This document shows, piece by piece, positions 1 to 5,400 of a stretch of DNA of 6,732 nucleotides. The DNA comes from Bacteroidia bacterium. GTDB taxonomy: Bacteria > Bacteroidota > Bacteroidia > Cytophagales > Cyclobacteriaceae. How positions within the stretch are numbered: position 1 is the first letter of the stretch; every line of letters begins with the position of its first letter. The position numbers and the translations under genes are program-made. Where the stretch lies: contig JAAURZ010000129.1 of assembly GCA_012031955.1 (NCBI GenBank), forward strand, positions 1 to 6,732, read 5' to 3'. The notes beneath the pieces are model-generated. The model searched no databases. It had not been told where the DNA came from and saw only the letters and a program-made list of their open reading frames with translations.

Positions 1-94
1 GGAGAAATGCCGCGAGAACAATAACAATAAAGACAAGTGTCAAAACCGCTTCGATAAGATCTTGCGCGAAATAAATGACATAAAAGACGATTGA
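1..94 (+). CDS. C-terminal tail of an unrecognised protein (partial)
   Basis: A reading frame enters from the left edge (first full codon at 2) and ends at TGA 92-94, giving about 30 residues. The tail is very hydrophilic: a four-Asn run, two Cys about ten residues apart, many Lys/Asp/Glu, and an acidic end. Codons and base content (about 37% GC by hand count) differ sharply from the GC-rich block that follows. No family is recognisable from so short a piece. The opposite strand is also open here and would encode a hydrophobic stretch, so the strand choice is tentative. I prefer the + frame because it has a natural stop and a typical charged C-terminus. Confidence 0.35.
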   Translation, partial: EKCRENNNNKDKCQNRFDKILREINDIKDD

Positions 95-355
95 CAACCT
101 GCCGTTTGAGACCCCGGCGCAAAGGAGGCTGACCTTGATGGGTCTAGCAAGGAGCATGGGATTTCTGATGCTGCTGATCTCGGACTGGGGCCGGTGTATG
201 GGCTGCCAGAACGTGATCTTCTTCTGACGGCGGGGAGCACCGACTCGGCGTCGCCTCGGGACTCTCGCGGCTGCGTCCGCGTCCTGCCTCTAGCACCCGT
301 GCTTCTCGAGGAACTGCGCTTCCTCAGCACCCATCCGTTGCACCAGCGAATCCAG
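95..355. other. GC-rich block of unlike composition, no convincing gene
   Basis: By hand count about 63% of bases from 111 to 355 are G or C, against about 37% in 1-94 and about 47% in 361-420. The block supplies the last 21 codons of the truncated secreted protein on the minus strand, and those codons have very high third-position GC. It also holds a short + strand frame (138-227, 29 residues, hydrophobic middle) preceded by a textbook AAAGGAGG at 121-128, a strong Shine-Dalgarno that is unusual for Bacteroidota. No known coding family, RNA or terminator is recognised. It may be inserted DNA, a rearrangement scar, or a chimeric assembly join. Confidence 0.5.
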
Positions 356-928
356 CTTGCCGTCGGCCGTGGTGTATGTTCCGCCACCTGTGCCGAAAAA
401 TTCTTTTGTATCTACATTATAGGCAATCCACTGAAATCGCGTGCCCGACAATATTTTCATGGTGCGTCGTGCTCCAGGCGTCATCGTTCTCAGCTCGCCG
501 TTGTTGTACCGGCCTGTTATAAGCCATGCGCCGGCAAGCTTACCGGGCGTGCCGTCGTCAAGCCGGTTCCATGTTTCTTTGGTTTGATCATTGGCAAGGG
601 TCATACTTTTTCCCTTCAGTGCCATTTCGCGCGGCACGCTTGTGCCGACTTGCTCCGGATGGAGTGTGTTGAATTCGTATAGCAGCACAAGGTTCTTTCC
701 ATCGACCTTCCAGGAACCTCCGGCGGTGCCGGCGAATGTTTTGCCATCCTTATCGTAGGTGGCGGTTGCAAAATACTTGTCCGAAAAGATTGTGGTCGTT
801 GTAGTGCTGCCGCTAACGAAAGTCCATGCGCCTGTTAGCGTGGCGTTGTCGTGCGGTTTTATGCTGTTTGGAAAAAGGCCGGCTGTCAGCAATGCGATCA
901 ACAGCCCAGTGTATGTAAGTATTTTCAT
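290..928 (-). CDS. Secreted two-repeat protein, C-terminally truncated
   Basis: The product is 212 residues with an N-terminal signal peptide (about residues 1-22: Lys, then a Leu/Ile/Ala-rich core), so it is probably periplasmic or secreted. It contains an internal duplication. Repeat 1 (about 31-125) runs from L-T-G-A-W through F-S-D-K-Y-F, a Gly-Gly-containing G-T-A-G-G-S-W turn, V-G-T-S and K-E-T-W. Repeat 2 (about 131-191) restarts with L-A-G-A-W and T-R-F-Q-W and reaches G-T-G-G-G-T-Y. Repeat 2 then breaks off after K191: the roughly 48 residues seen after the equivalent Lys in repeat 1 are missing. They are replaced by an unrelated 21-residue tail encoded by GC-rich DNA (below 355). 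The lipocalin-like two-repeat pattern resembles Bacteroidota proteins annotated only as membrane or secreted protein; function is unknown. The start at 926-928 fits the signal peptide; no Shine-Dalgarno is seen. It is probably a broken gene or an assembly chimera. Confidence 0.7.
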   Translation of the reverse strand: MKILTYTGLLIALLTAGLFPNSIKPHDNATLTGAWTFVSGSTTTTTIFSDKYFATATYDKDGKTFAGTAGGSWKVDGKNLVLLYEFNTLHPEQVGTSVPREMALKGKSMTLANDQTKETWNRLDDGTPGKLAGAWLITGRYNNGELRTMTPGARRTMKILSGTRFQWIAYNVDTKEFFGTGGGTYTTADGKLDSLVQRMGAEEAQFLEKHGC

Positions 929-1098
929 TTTGATAATTAATTTCTACCGTCACGATCCAGGTTGCATAAACAGGATTCAACCAGCATCACGTGATCCTTT
1001 TGGTTAACTGCTCATCCAAGTTAGTTGAAAGTGTGTGTTCGCGAAGCATTATTGGAGGATGGCTCAGTTTGCCGAGATCAGTGGTCGAAATAAAAGAC

Positions 1099-1123
1099 AA
1101 AGGCCACCGCACAGGTGGCCTTT
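1099..1123 (-). terminator. Rho-independent terminator of the superoxide dismutase gene
   Basis: A perfect 10-bp stem (1099-1108 pairs with 1114-1123, arm AAAGGCCACC) encloses a 5-base loop. On the minus strand it is followed by a T-rich tract (about 1085-1098, reading GTCTTTTATTT). It begins about 30 bases beyond the SOD stop codon, the standard placement and orientation for terminating that gene. Confidence 0.88.
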
Positions 1124-1153
1124 GAGTACATGCTTCCGTTGTCTGGTCATGCA

Positions 1154-1888
1154 TCACATGAGTTTGGCCACTGCGTCCCAATTCACGAGGTTCCACCAGT
1201 TGGCCACATACTCGTTGCGTTTGTTTTGATATTTGAGATAGTAGGCGTGCTCCCACACGTCGATGCCGAGCAGCGGCGTGCCTTTGAAATCGGAAACATC
1301 CATCAGCGGATTGTCCTGGTTCGGTGTGGATCCGATCATTAGTTTGTCGCCATTTTTTACAAGCCATGCCCAGCCCGAACCGAATCGCGTCATTGCCGCC
1401 TGCGTGAATTGTTCTTTGAATTTGTCAAATGAGTCAAACGATCCATTGATGACATCCGCCACTTTGCCTTTGGGCGCGCCACCACCGTTTGGTTTCATGA
1501 ATTGCCAGTATAAGTTATGGTTGTAGGCGCCACCGCCATTGTTGCGTGCCTTGGCAGAGAGTTTAGATGCGTTGGCAAAGAATTCCTTTTCGGTTGCATA
1601 CTTGATGCCCTCGGCGGCGATTGCATCGTTCACATTCTTTATGTAGGCGGCGTGATGCTTGGTGTAGTGGATCTCCATCGTGATGGCATCGATGTTGGGC
1701 TCCAGGGCCTTGTAGTCGTAGGGCAGGGCCACCTGCGCAAACGAAAGTGCGGCGGCGGCCGGGATGGCTCCAGGTTTTTGCGCGGGTATATCGGCTTTCA
1801 CGTCACGGGCGAAAAAGGATGCGCCAAGCGTTGATGCGGCGGCGGTAACCAGTGAGTTTTGGATGAATCTTCTTCTTGACGTTTTCAT
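1154..1888 (-). CDS. sodA: Tat-exported superoxide dismutase, Mn type by sequence
   Basis: This is a 244-residue Fe/Mn-family superoxide dismutase, which converts superoxide to oxygen and hydrogen peroxide. Residues 1-35 form a twin-arginine signal: S-R-R-R-F-I-Q at 4-10, then an Ala/Ser/Leu core ending near A-R-D-V-K-A, so the enzyme probably works in the periplasm or envelope. The SOD fold starts near L55-P-Y-D-Y. Metal ligands are H74, H124, D210 and H214 (the last two in D-V-W-E-H). H78 and Y82 match the second-shell gateway residues. The active-site Gln is in N-Q-D (Q191), with Gly where iron enzymes carry Gln (N-N-G-G-G before Y-N-H). By the usual family rule this favours manganese, though cambialistic use cannot be excluded. 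The start at 1886-1888 is set by the Tat motif. The gene has its own terminator and diverges from the oxygenase gene across a 485-base gap, so it is probably monocistronic. The symbol rests on the Mn-type signature only. Confidence 0.95.
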   Translation of the reverse strand: MKTSRRRFIQNSLVTAAASTLGASFFARDVKADIPAQKPGAIPAAAALSFAQVALPYDYKALEPNIDAITMEIHYTKHHAAYIKNVNDAIAAEGIKYATEKEFFANASKLSAKARNNGGGAYNHNLYWQFMKPNGGGAPKGKVADVINGSFDSFDKFKEQFTQAAMTRFGSGWAWLVKNGDKLMIGSTPNQDNPLMDVSDFKGTPLLGIDVWEHAYYLKYQNKRNEYVANWWNLVNWDAVAKLM

Positions 1889-2373
1889 AGTACCAAAGGT
1901 TAAGCGTGGATTATTGAATTTAATTTGAGACCTGTCATGAGGATGGAACTGCCGCAGATGCGAAATAGTTTGAGCGAGGCATTGAAATCAGGTGCGTTAA
2001 GAATTCTTAAATGGGGATCAAATTGCCCATCGGGTGGTCGCTAAGGTCAAGTAAATTTAGACAAAAATATTTAGCTTGCACCAAGCCGGAACAATTGGAA
2101 CGGTAGTTCGAGTGGCTGGTTGGCTCAAAAGAACCGAGGCACGCTTCTGCTCGCAATACCGGTAACACTGATCCTGAACTTTCGTCTGTATGAAATGGCC
2201 GTTTGCGCATGTTCACTGGACAACATCGTGATAAGCTGGCTATTTTTTATTTGACAAAATATTTACCAGTACATGAAATGAGCATAAAGAGAACTATACC
2301 AGCGGGATGTTAATTGCAACGACCCCTTTAGGCAAAAACTCTCATCCCGATAATTATCGGGAGCGAATTCCAT
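1889..2373. other. 485-base divergent intergenic region
   Basis: This stretch separates the minus-strand SOD gene from the + strand oxygenase gene and should hold both promoters. No exact TAnnTTTG element was found for either gene. AT-rich stretches occur at about 2050-2075 and 2241-2270. Short open frames exist (minus 2007-2216, 69 codons; plus 1943-2044, 33 codons), but neither shows a domain, a signal peptide or protein-like composition. The only clear structure is the 18-base palindrome at 2345-2362. Confidence 0.6.
2345..2362. repeat. 18-base perfect palindrome before the oxygenase gene
   Basis: TCCCGATAATTATCGGGA is a perfect inverted repeat with no spacer, ending 11 bases before the ATG at 2374. 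As RNA only a 7-8 bp stem with a tight loop could form, and no T-tract follows, so it is not a convincing terminator. From memory, similar TCCCGAT...ATCGGGA palindromes recur in Bacteroidota genomes, which would make it a dispersed repeat. The alternative is an operator for a dimeric regulator or a 5'-leader hairpin. If translation starts at 2401 rather than 2374, it lies 38 bases upstream. Confidence 0.6.
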
Positions 2374-3373
2374 ATGTCCATTAAAATCAATTACCAACAT
2401 ATGAAAGACATACTGTATGATGAAGTTCCCTCCCTCGATCTTGCCGACTTCCTGAGCGACGACGCAGCGCGGAAACAGAAGTTTGTGAGGGAGTTGGGCG
2501 ATGCCTACACCAACATCGGATTTGTGGCGGTAAAAAATCATTTCCTTACCGATACGATGCAACAGCAATTGTATGTGGCAATCAAGTCCTTCTTTGCATT
2601 GCCCGACGCAGAGAAACAACAATATGAGATCGCCGGCCTCGCGGGGCAGCGTGGCTACATAGGCAAAGGAAAAGAACACGCGAAGGGAAGGAACACGGGC
2701 GACTTGAAGGAGTTTTATCACGTGGGGCAGGAACTGGATGCGGCTGCATTGAAACAGGGAAGCTATCCCGCCAATGTGTGGCCTGCATCCATACCCGAAT
2801 TCAAAGGCATTGCCGTAGATACGTATCGCGCGCTGGAAAAGACCGGCGTATATATGTTGCGTGCCATCGCCCTTTACCTCGGCCTGCCTGAAACTTATTT
2901 TGATAACAAAGTAAAAGACGGAAACAGCATATTGCGCCCGATACATTACTACCCTATTCAGAATCCTGATGAGGTGCCCGCCGATGCGGTGCGCGCCGCC
3001 GAGCATGGCGATATCAACCTCATCACTTTGCTGATGGGCGCCAGCGCCGATGGCCTGCAGGTGCTGCGTCGTGATGGCCGGTGGATTCCCATTACCGCGC
3101 TGCCCGAACAACTTGTTGTAAATGTAGGCGACATGCTCGAACGTCTCACCAACAAGCGGCTGAAGTCGACCATTCACCGTGTGGTAAACCCGCCGCGCGC
3201 GTTGATGAACTCGCCGCGTTACTCGATTCCCTTCTTCATGCACCCGCGCTCGGAGATGAGCCTGGCCTGCCTTGAAAATTGTGTAGACGCTGAAAATCCC
3301 AGGCAATTCGACGACATCACTGCGGGTGAATTCCTGGATCAGTCGCCTGGCCGAAATCGGATTGAAGAAGTAA
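2374..3373 (+). pseudogene. Isopenicillin-N-synthase-like 2OG-Fe(II) oxygenase, frameshifted near its end
   Basis: This is a non-heme iron oxygenase of the isopenicillin N synthase / 2-oxoglutarate dioxygenase superfamily, predicted cytoplasmic. The N-terminal DIOX_N-like part covers about 10-120 (V-P-S-L-D-L-A-D-F, then T-N-I-G-F-V-A-V-K-N-H). The jelly-roll core carries the Fe ligands H211-x-D213 and H268 (in S-T-I-H-R-V), plus R282-x-S284, which binds the 2-oxoglutarate carboxylate. All catalytic positions are present. The real substrate is unknown; the family name does not imply antibiotic synthesis. With one base removed near 3343 the protein ends naturally at TAA 3371-3373 with R-L-A-E-I-G-L-K-K, giving 332 residues from ATG 2374 or 323 from ATG 2401, normal for the family. 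Only the last nine residues are altered by the shift, so the enzyme part may still fold. The gene would lead a two-gene operon with chrA. Confidence 0.8.
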
Positions 3374-4566
3374 CCGACGTCACGGTGTTTCAGCGCGTCC
3401 GATATCTGGTCTTTCTTAAAGACGTCTCGTTGCTAGCCATCACCACGTTTGGCGGCCCGCAGGCACACATCGCGCATTTTCAAAAAGTGCTCGTGGACAA
3501 ACGTCGTTACCTGACGGAAGAAGACCTTATGGAGTTGTATGCGCTCTGTCAGATAATTCCGGGGCCTACCTCCACACAAACGCTCACTGCCGTAGGCTTC
3601 AAGATAGGCGGTCCCAACCTCGCCTACCTTACGCTGCTTATCTGGATATTGCCAGCGGTAACACTTATGACCATTGCGGCGATCTTTCTTTCCAGCAGCC
3701 AGGAGAAAAGCCTGTCGCTTGAGTTTACGCGTTTCATACAGCCGATGGCGGTTGGCTTTGTAAGTTATGGGGCGTACATGATCAGCCTCAAAACCATCTA
3801 CACAAAGACGGGCCTGGTGCTAATGATCATTGCCGGACTTGTTTCTTATTTCGTGCAAACGCCGTTTGTATTTCCGGCTGTGCTGCTGGGCTCAGGACTC
3901 ATCACGGCGTTCAAGTACAAGAGTCATCCAAAAGAAGAAAAAGAGAAGATCAGCATCCGGTGGGAAAACTTCATCTTGTGGGCCGCCGTGTTTGTTGTGG
4001 CGGCCGGTCTCGGCTCTATCACGAAAGCGCTTCCCATCCGTTTGTTCGAAAATTTTTATCGCAACGGCTCGCTCATCTTCGGCGGCGGCCAGGTGCTCAC
4101 ACCTTTGTTATATACAGAGTTTGTGCAATATGGGCCGAAGCAGTACCTGACGTCGGAGGAGTTTTTGTCGGGCTACGCAGTGGCGCAAGGCTTGCCGGGC
4201 CCGGTGTTTTCATTCAGTTCGTTTATCGGCGCGTTGTCGATGCGAGGGCAGGGTGTAGGCGGAGAAATATTGGGGGCCGTAATGGCGGCCGCCGGCATTT
4301 TTCTGCCGGGTACTTTTCTCATCTTCTTTGTGATTCGCTTCTGGGACGGCCTCAAGAAATACAGGGTGGTGCGCGCTTCACTCGAAGGAATGACGGCAGC
4401 CAGTTCCGGACTGGTGGCGGCGGCGGCCATTATCATGTTTCAGCCCCTGGAGAACTCGTTTATCAATTTTGCTTTTACTATCGGTACGTTTTGCCTGCTT
4501 GCTTTTACACGCACACCCACGCCGGTGATTATTGCAGGTGGTATTATTTTGGGATTCTTGTTATAG
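2374..4566 (+). CDS. Fused frame: 2OG-Fe(II) oxygenase + ChrA transporter
   Basis: As written, one uninterrupted 730-codon frame encodes a soluble isopenicillin-N-synthase-like oxygenase (about 10-323) joined to a two-domain chromate transporter (about 338-730). Such a fusion is not an arrangement I know. The linker (324-337, S-P-G-R-N-R-I-E-E-V-T-D-V-T) is the out-of-frame reading of the oxygenase's natural C-terminus: in the +1 frame from 3344 the DNA encodes R-L-A-E-I-G-L-K-K and then TAA (3371-3373). The simplest view is a one-base insertion at or near 3343 that destroyed the stop and put the oxygenase in frame with the downstream gene. Whether the insertion is real or an error cannot be told from this sequence. 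The position is not a homopolymer. ATG 2374 has a weak GGGAG at 2359-2363; ATG 2401 (M10) is the likelier family start. The two halves are described separately. Confidence 0.75.
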   Translation: MSIKINYQHMKDILYDEVPSLDLADFLSDDAARKQKFVRELGDAYTNIGFVAVKNHFLTDTMQQQLYVAIKSFFALPDAEKQQYEIAGLAGQRGYIGKGKEHAKGRNTGDLKEFYHVGQELDAAALKQGSYPANVWPASIPEFKGIAVDTYRALEKTGVYMLRAIALYLGLPETYFDNKVKDGNSILRPIHYYPIQNPDEVPADAVRAAEHGDINLITLLMGASADGLQVLRRDGRWIPITALPEQLVVNVGDMLERLTNKRLKSTIHRVVNPPRALMNSPRYSIPFFMHPRSEMSLACLENCVDAENPRQFDDITAGEFLDQSPGRNRIEEVTDVTVFQRVRYLVFLKDVSLLAITTFGGPQAHIAHFQKVLVDKRRYLTEEDLMELYALCQIIPGPTSTQTLTAVGFKIGGPNLAYLTLLIWILPAVTLMTIAAIFLSSSQEKSLSLEFTRFIQPMAVGFVSYGAYMISLKTIYTKTGLVLMIIAGLVSYFVQTPFVFPAVLLGSGLITAFKYKSHPKEEKEKISIRWENFILWAAVFVVAAGLGSITKALPIRLFENFYRNGSLIFGGGQVLTPLLYTEFVQYGPKQYLTSEEFLSGYAVAQGLPGPVFSFSSFIGALSMRGQGVGGEILGAVMAAAGIFLPGTFLIFFVIRFWDGLKKYRVVRASLEGMTAASSGLVAAAAIIMFQPLENSFINFAFTIGTFCLLAFTRTPTPVIIAGGIILGFLL
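3385..4566 (+). CDS. chrA: Chromate transporter, ChrA family, two CHR domains
   Basis: This is an inner-membrane transporter of the CHR superfamily. Characterised members export chromate driven by membrane potential; the substrate here is inferred from the family. From a GTG start at 3385 the product is 393 residues, the length of a long-chain ChrA with two homologous halves. In fused-frame numbering, half 1 has F359-G-G-P-Q and P396-G-P-T-S-T-Q. Half 2 has F569-G-G-G-Q and L607-P-G-P, each followed by hydrophobic segments (about 413-433, 455-475, 480-513, 531-550, 630-655, 672-690, 695-730). Between the halves lies a charged Lys/Glu loop (about 515-530). The start was chosen because homology-like sequence begins at R-V-R-Y-L-V-F-L-K-D-V, 11 bases after the reconstructed oxygenase stop. 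There is no clear Shine-Dalgarno, so initiation could depend on translational coupling. The gene converges on tonB. Confidence 0.85.
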   Translation: MFQRVRYLVFLKDVSLLAITTFGGPQAHIAHFQKVLVDKRRYLTEEDLMELYALCQIIPGPTSTQTLTAVGFKIGGPNLAYLTLLIWILPAVTLMTIAAIFLSSSQEKSLSLEFTRFIQPMAVGFVSYGAYMISLKTIYTKTGLVLMIIAGLVSYFVQTPFVFPAVLLGSGLITAFKYKSHPKEEKEKISIRWENFILWAAVFVVAAGLGSITKALPIRLFENFYRNGSLIFGGGQVLTPLLYTEFVQYGPKQYLTSEEFLSGYAVAQGLPGPVFSFSSFIGALSMRGQGVGGEILGAVMAAAGIFLPGTFLIFFVIRFWDGLKKYRVVRASLEGMTAASSGLVAAAAIIMFQPLENSFINFAFTIGTFCLLAFTRTPTPVIIAGGIILGFLL

Positions 4567-4577
4567 GAGAAATGAAA

Positions 4578-4601
4578 AAGCCCCGGATTTCTCCGAGGCT
4601 T
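4578..4601 (-). terminator. Terminator between convergent tonB and chrA
   Basis: The stem arms 4578-4587 and 4592-4601 enclose a 4-base loop. Read on the minus strand the hairpin has a GAAA tetraloop, nine Watson-Crick pairs plus one U-G wobble (4583/4596), and a following TTTTT. On the + strand the wobble becomes a C-A mismatch and no T-tract follows. It is therefore built to end tonB, 21 bases beyond its stop codon. It lies just past the chrA stop, so it may give chrA weak termination. Confidence 0.85.
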
Positions 4602-4622
4602 CAAGCTTATTATCAATTCTGA

Positions 4623-5306
4623 TTAATTCAACTTGAACACGATGGGCAACACCATCTTCTGACGTACGGGTTTACCGCGCTGCTTGCCAGGGCTCCACTT
4701 GGGCGACTCCTGGATTACTTTCTCAGCAAGTTCGTCGCAACCTGCGCCGATACCTTTGATGGCTTTCACGTCTACAATCGAACCGTCTTTGTTCACTACG
4801 AATTCCACGAACACGCGACCTTCGATGCCCATCCGGCGCGCTTGCGCAGGATATTTGCCTTGCATCTTCTTGTTTACATATTCATAGAAGGCGCTCATGC
4901 CACCTTTGAAAGTAGCCGCTTCTTCAACCACGAGGAAAATTTCGTTCGGATCTTCCTTTTCAACCTCCGCCGGCGCAATCACGATCTCTTCAACCTTGGT
5001 TTCCTGAGTGATCTCATTGTCCATGTTGATTTCGATCTCCTCTTCAATTTCCTTCTCATCCGGCACCTCTACGATTTGAGGCTGCTGGATTTTTGGTGGC
5101 GGTGGCGGTGGCTGTTCCGTAGGGGGCACATCCATGATCTCCTCGAATTCGGAAGATGACTTCGACAGATCTTTTGCATCCGTGTCGTCTTTCATCGTGT
5201 ATTCGAAGGCCATCACCGCGATCCCCAAACTCACAATCAGACCAATGTTGAAGAACAATCCGCTCTTCTTGGTCAAATCTGCCTTGTCTGTTTTCTTAGG
5301 TTCCAT
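4623..5306 (-). CDS. tonB: TonB family energy transducer
   Basis: This 227-residue protein is anchored in the inner membrane and transmits proton-motive-force energy from an ExbB/ExbD motor to outer-membrane TonB-dependent receptors. A basic cytoplasmic N-terminus (1-15) precedes one transmembrane helix (about 16-34). The periplasmic linker follows, with a Pro run (61-76, including six consecutive Pro) and a long Glu/Ile-rich stretch (80-127). The TonB C-terminal domain covers about 137-227: Y-P-A-Q-A-R-R at 152-158, E-G-R-V-F-V-E-F-V-V, D-G-S-I-V-D-V, W-S-P-G-K, and a final P-I-V-F-K-L. This order is typical of short Bacteroidota TonB proteins. Its partner receptor is not in the window. It follows the outer-membrane-like gene at 5401-6135 by 94 bases but seems to have its own promoter, and it ends in a strong terminator. 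Confidence 0.94.
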   Translation of the reverse strand: MEPKKTDKADLTKKSGLFFNIGLIVSLGIAVMAFEYTMKDDTDAKDLSKSSSEFEEIMDVPPTEQPPPPPPKIQQPQIVEVPDEKEIEEEIEINMDNEITQETKVEEIVIAPAEVEKEDPNEIFLVVEEAATFKGGMSAFYEYVNKKMQGKYPAQARRMGIEGRVFVEFVVNKDGSIVDVKAIKGIGAGCDELAEKVIQESPKWSPGKQRGKPVRQKMVLPIVFKLN

Positions 5307-5346
5307 AGGTAATATCTGTTTTCAACAAAATCCGTTACCGGAATGC

Positions 5347-5354
5347 CAAATATA
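5347..5354 (-). promoter_or_regulatory. Bacteroidota-type -7 element of tonB
   Basis: On the minus strand this reads TATATTTG, an exact match to the Bacteroidota consensus TAnnTTTG, 40 bases upstream of the tonB ATG. A TTTG that could serve as the -33 element lies upstream at about 5378-5381, but the spacing (23 bases) is slightly longer than usual. The call rests on the -7 match and the position. Confidence 0.45.
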
Positions 5355-5400
5355 GAAAAAGGTCACAGCAATTCTAACAAAAAATAAGTGCGAAATTGGG

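Noticed and set aside
1..157. Minus-strand frame from ATG 155-157 running off the left edge with a hydrophobic product
   Set aside because: The hydrophobic stretch is what the complement of a Lys/Asn/Asp-rich + frame would give; no Shine-Dalgarno. It remains the main alternative to the partial + strand tail.
138..227. 29-residue + strand frame with AAAGGAGG nine bases upstream
   Set aside because: The ribosome site is ideal but the product is tiny and unrecognised and lies in a block of doubtful origin; kept as a note inside the GC-rich block.
228..252. Minus-strand CCGAGTCGGTGCT resembling the 3' hairpin of Cas9 tracrRNA
   Set aside because: Only a 13-base resemblance; no anti-repeat, no T-tract, no CRISPR repeats and no cas genes in the window.
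1943..2044. 33-codon + strand frame in the sod-oxygenase gap
   Set aside because: Too short, no translation signal with proper spacing, no recognisable product.
2007..2216. 69-codon minus-strand frame in the intergenic region
   Set aside because: No recognisable domain, signal peptide or translation signal; mixed composition typical of a chance frame.
2251..2279. TTGACA at 2251-2256 with a weak TGAAAT 17 bases later
   Set aside because: An E. coli-type promoter pattern with a poor -10; Bacteroidota primary sigma uses TAnnTTTG, and no such element is correctly placed.
2263..3306. 347-codon minus-strand open frame
   Set aside because: It lies antisense to the oxygenase, whose catalytic motifs and codon pattern are clear; the minus product has no domain or sensible composition.
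3960..4622. 220-codon + strand frame inside chrA
   Set aside because: Shadow of the ChrA frame: rich in Arg/Gly/His, no membrane pattern, and it overlaps conserved ChrA motifs.
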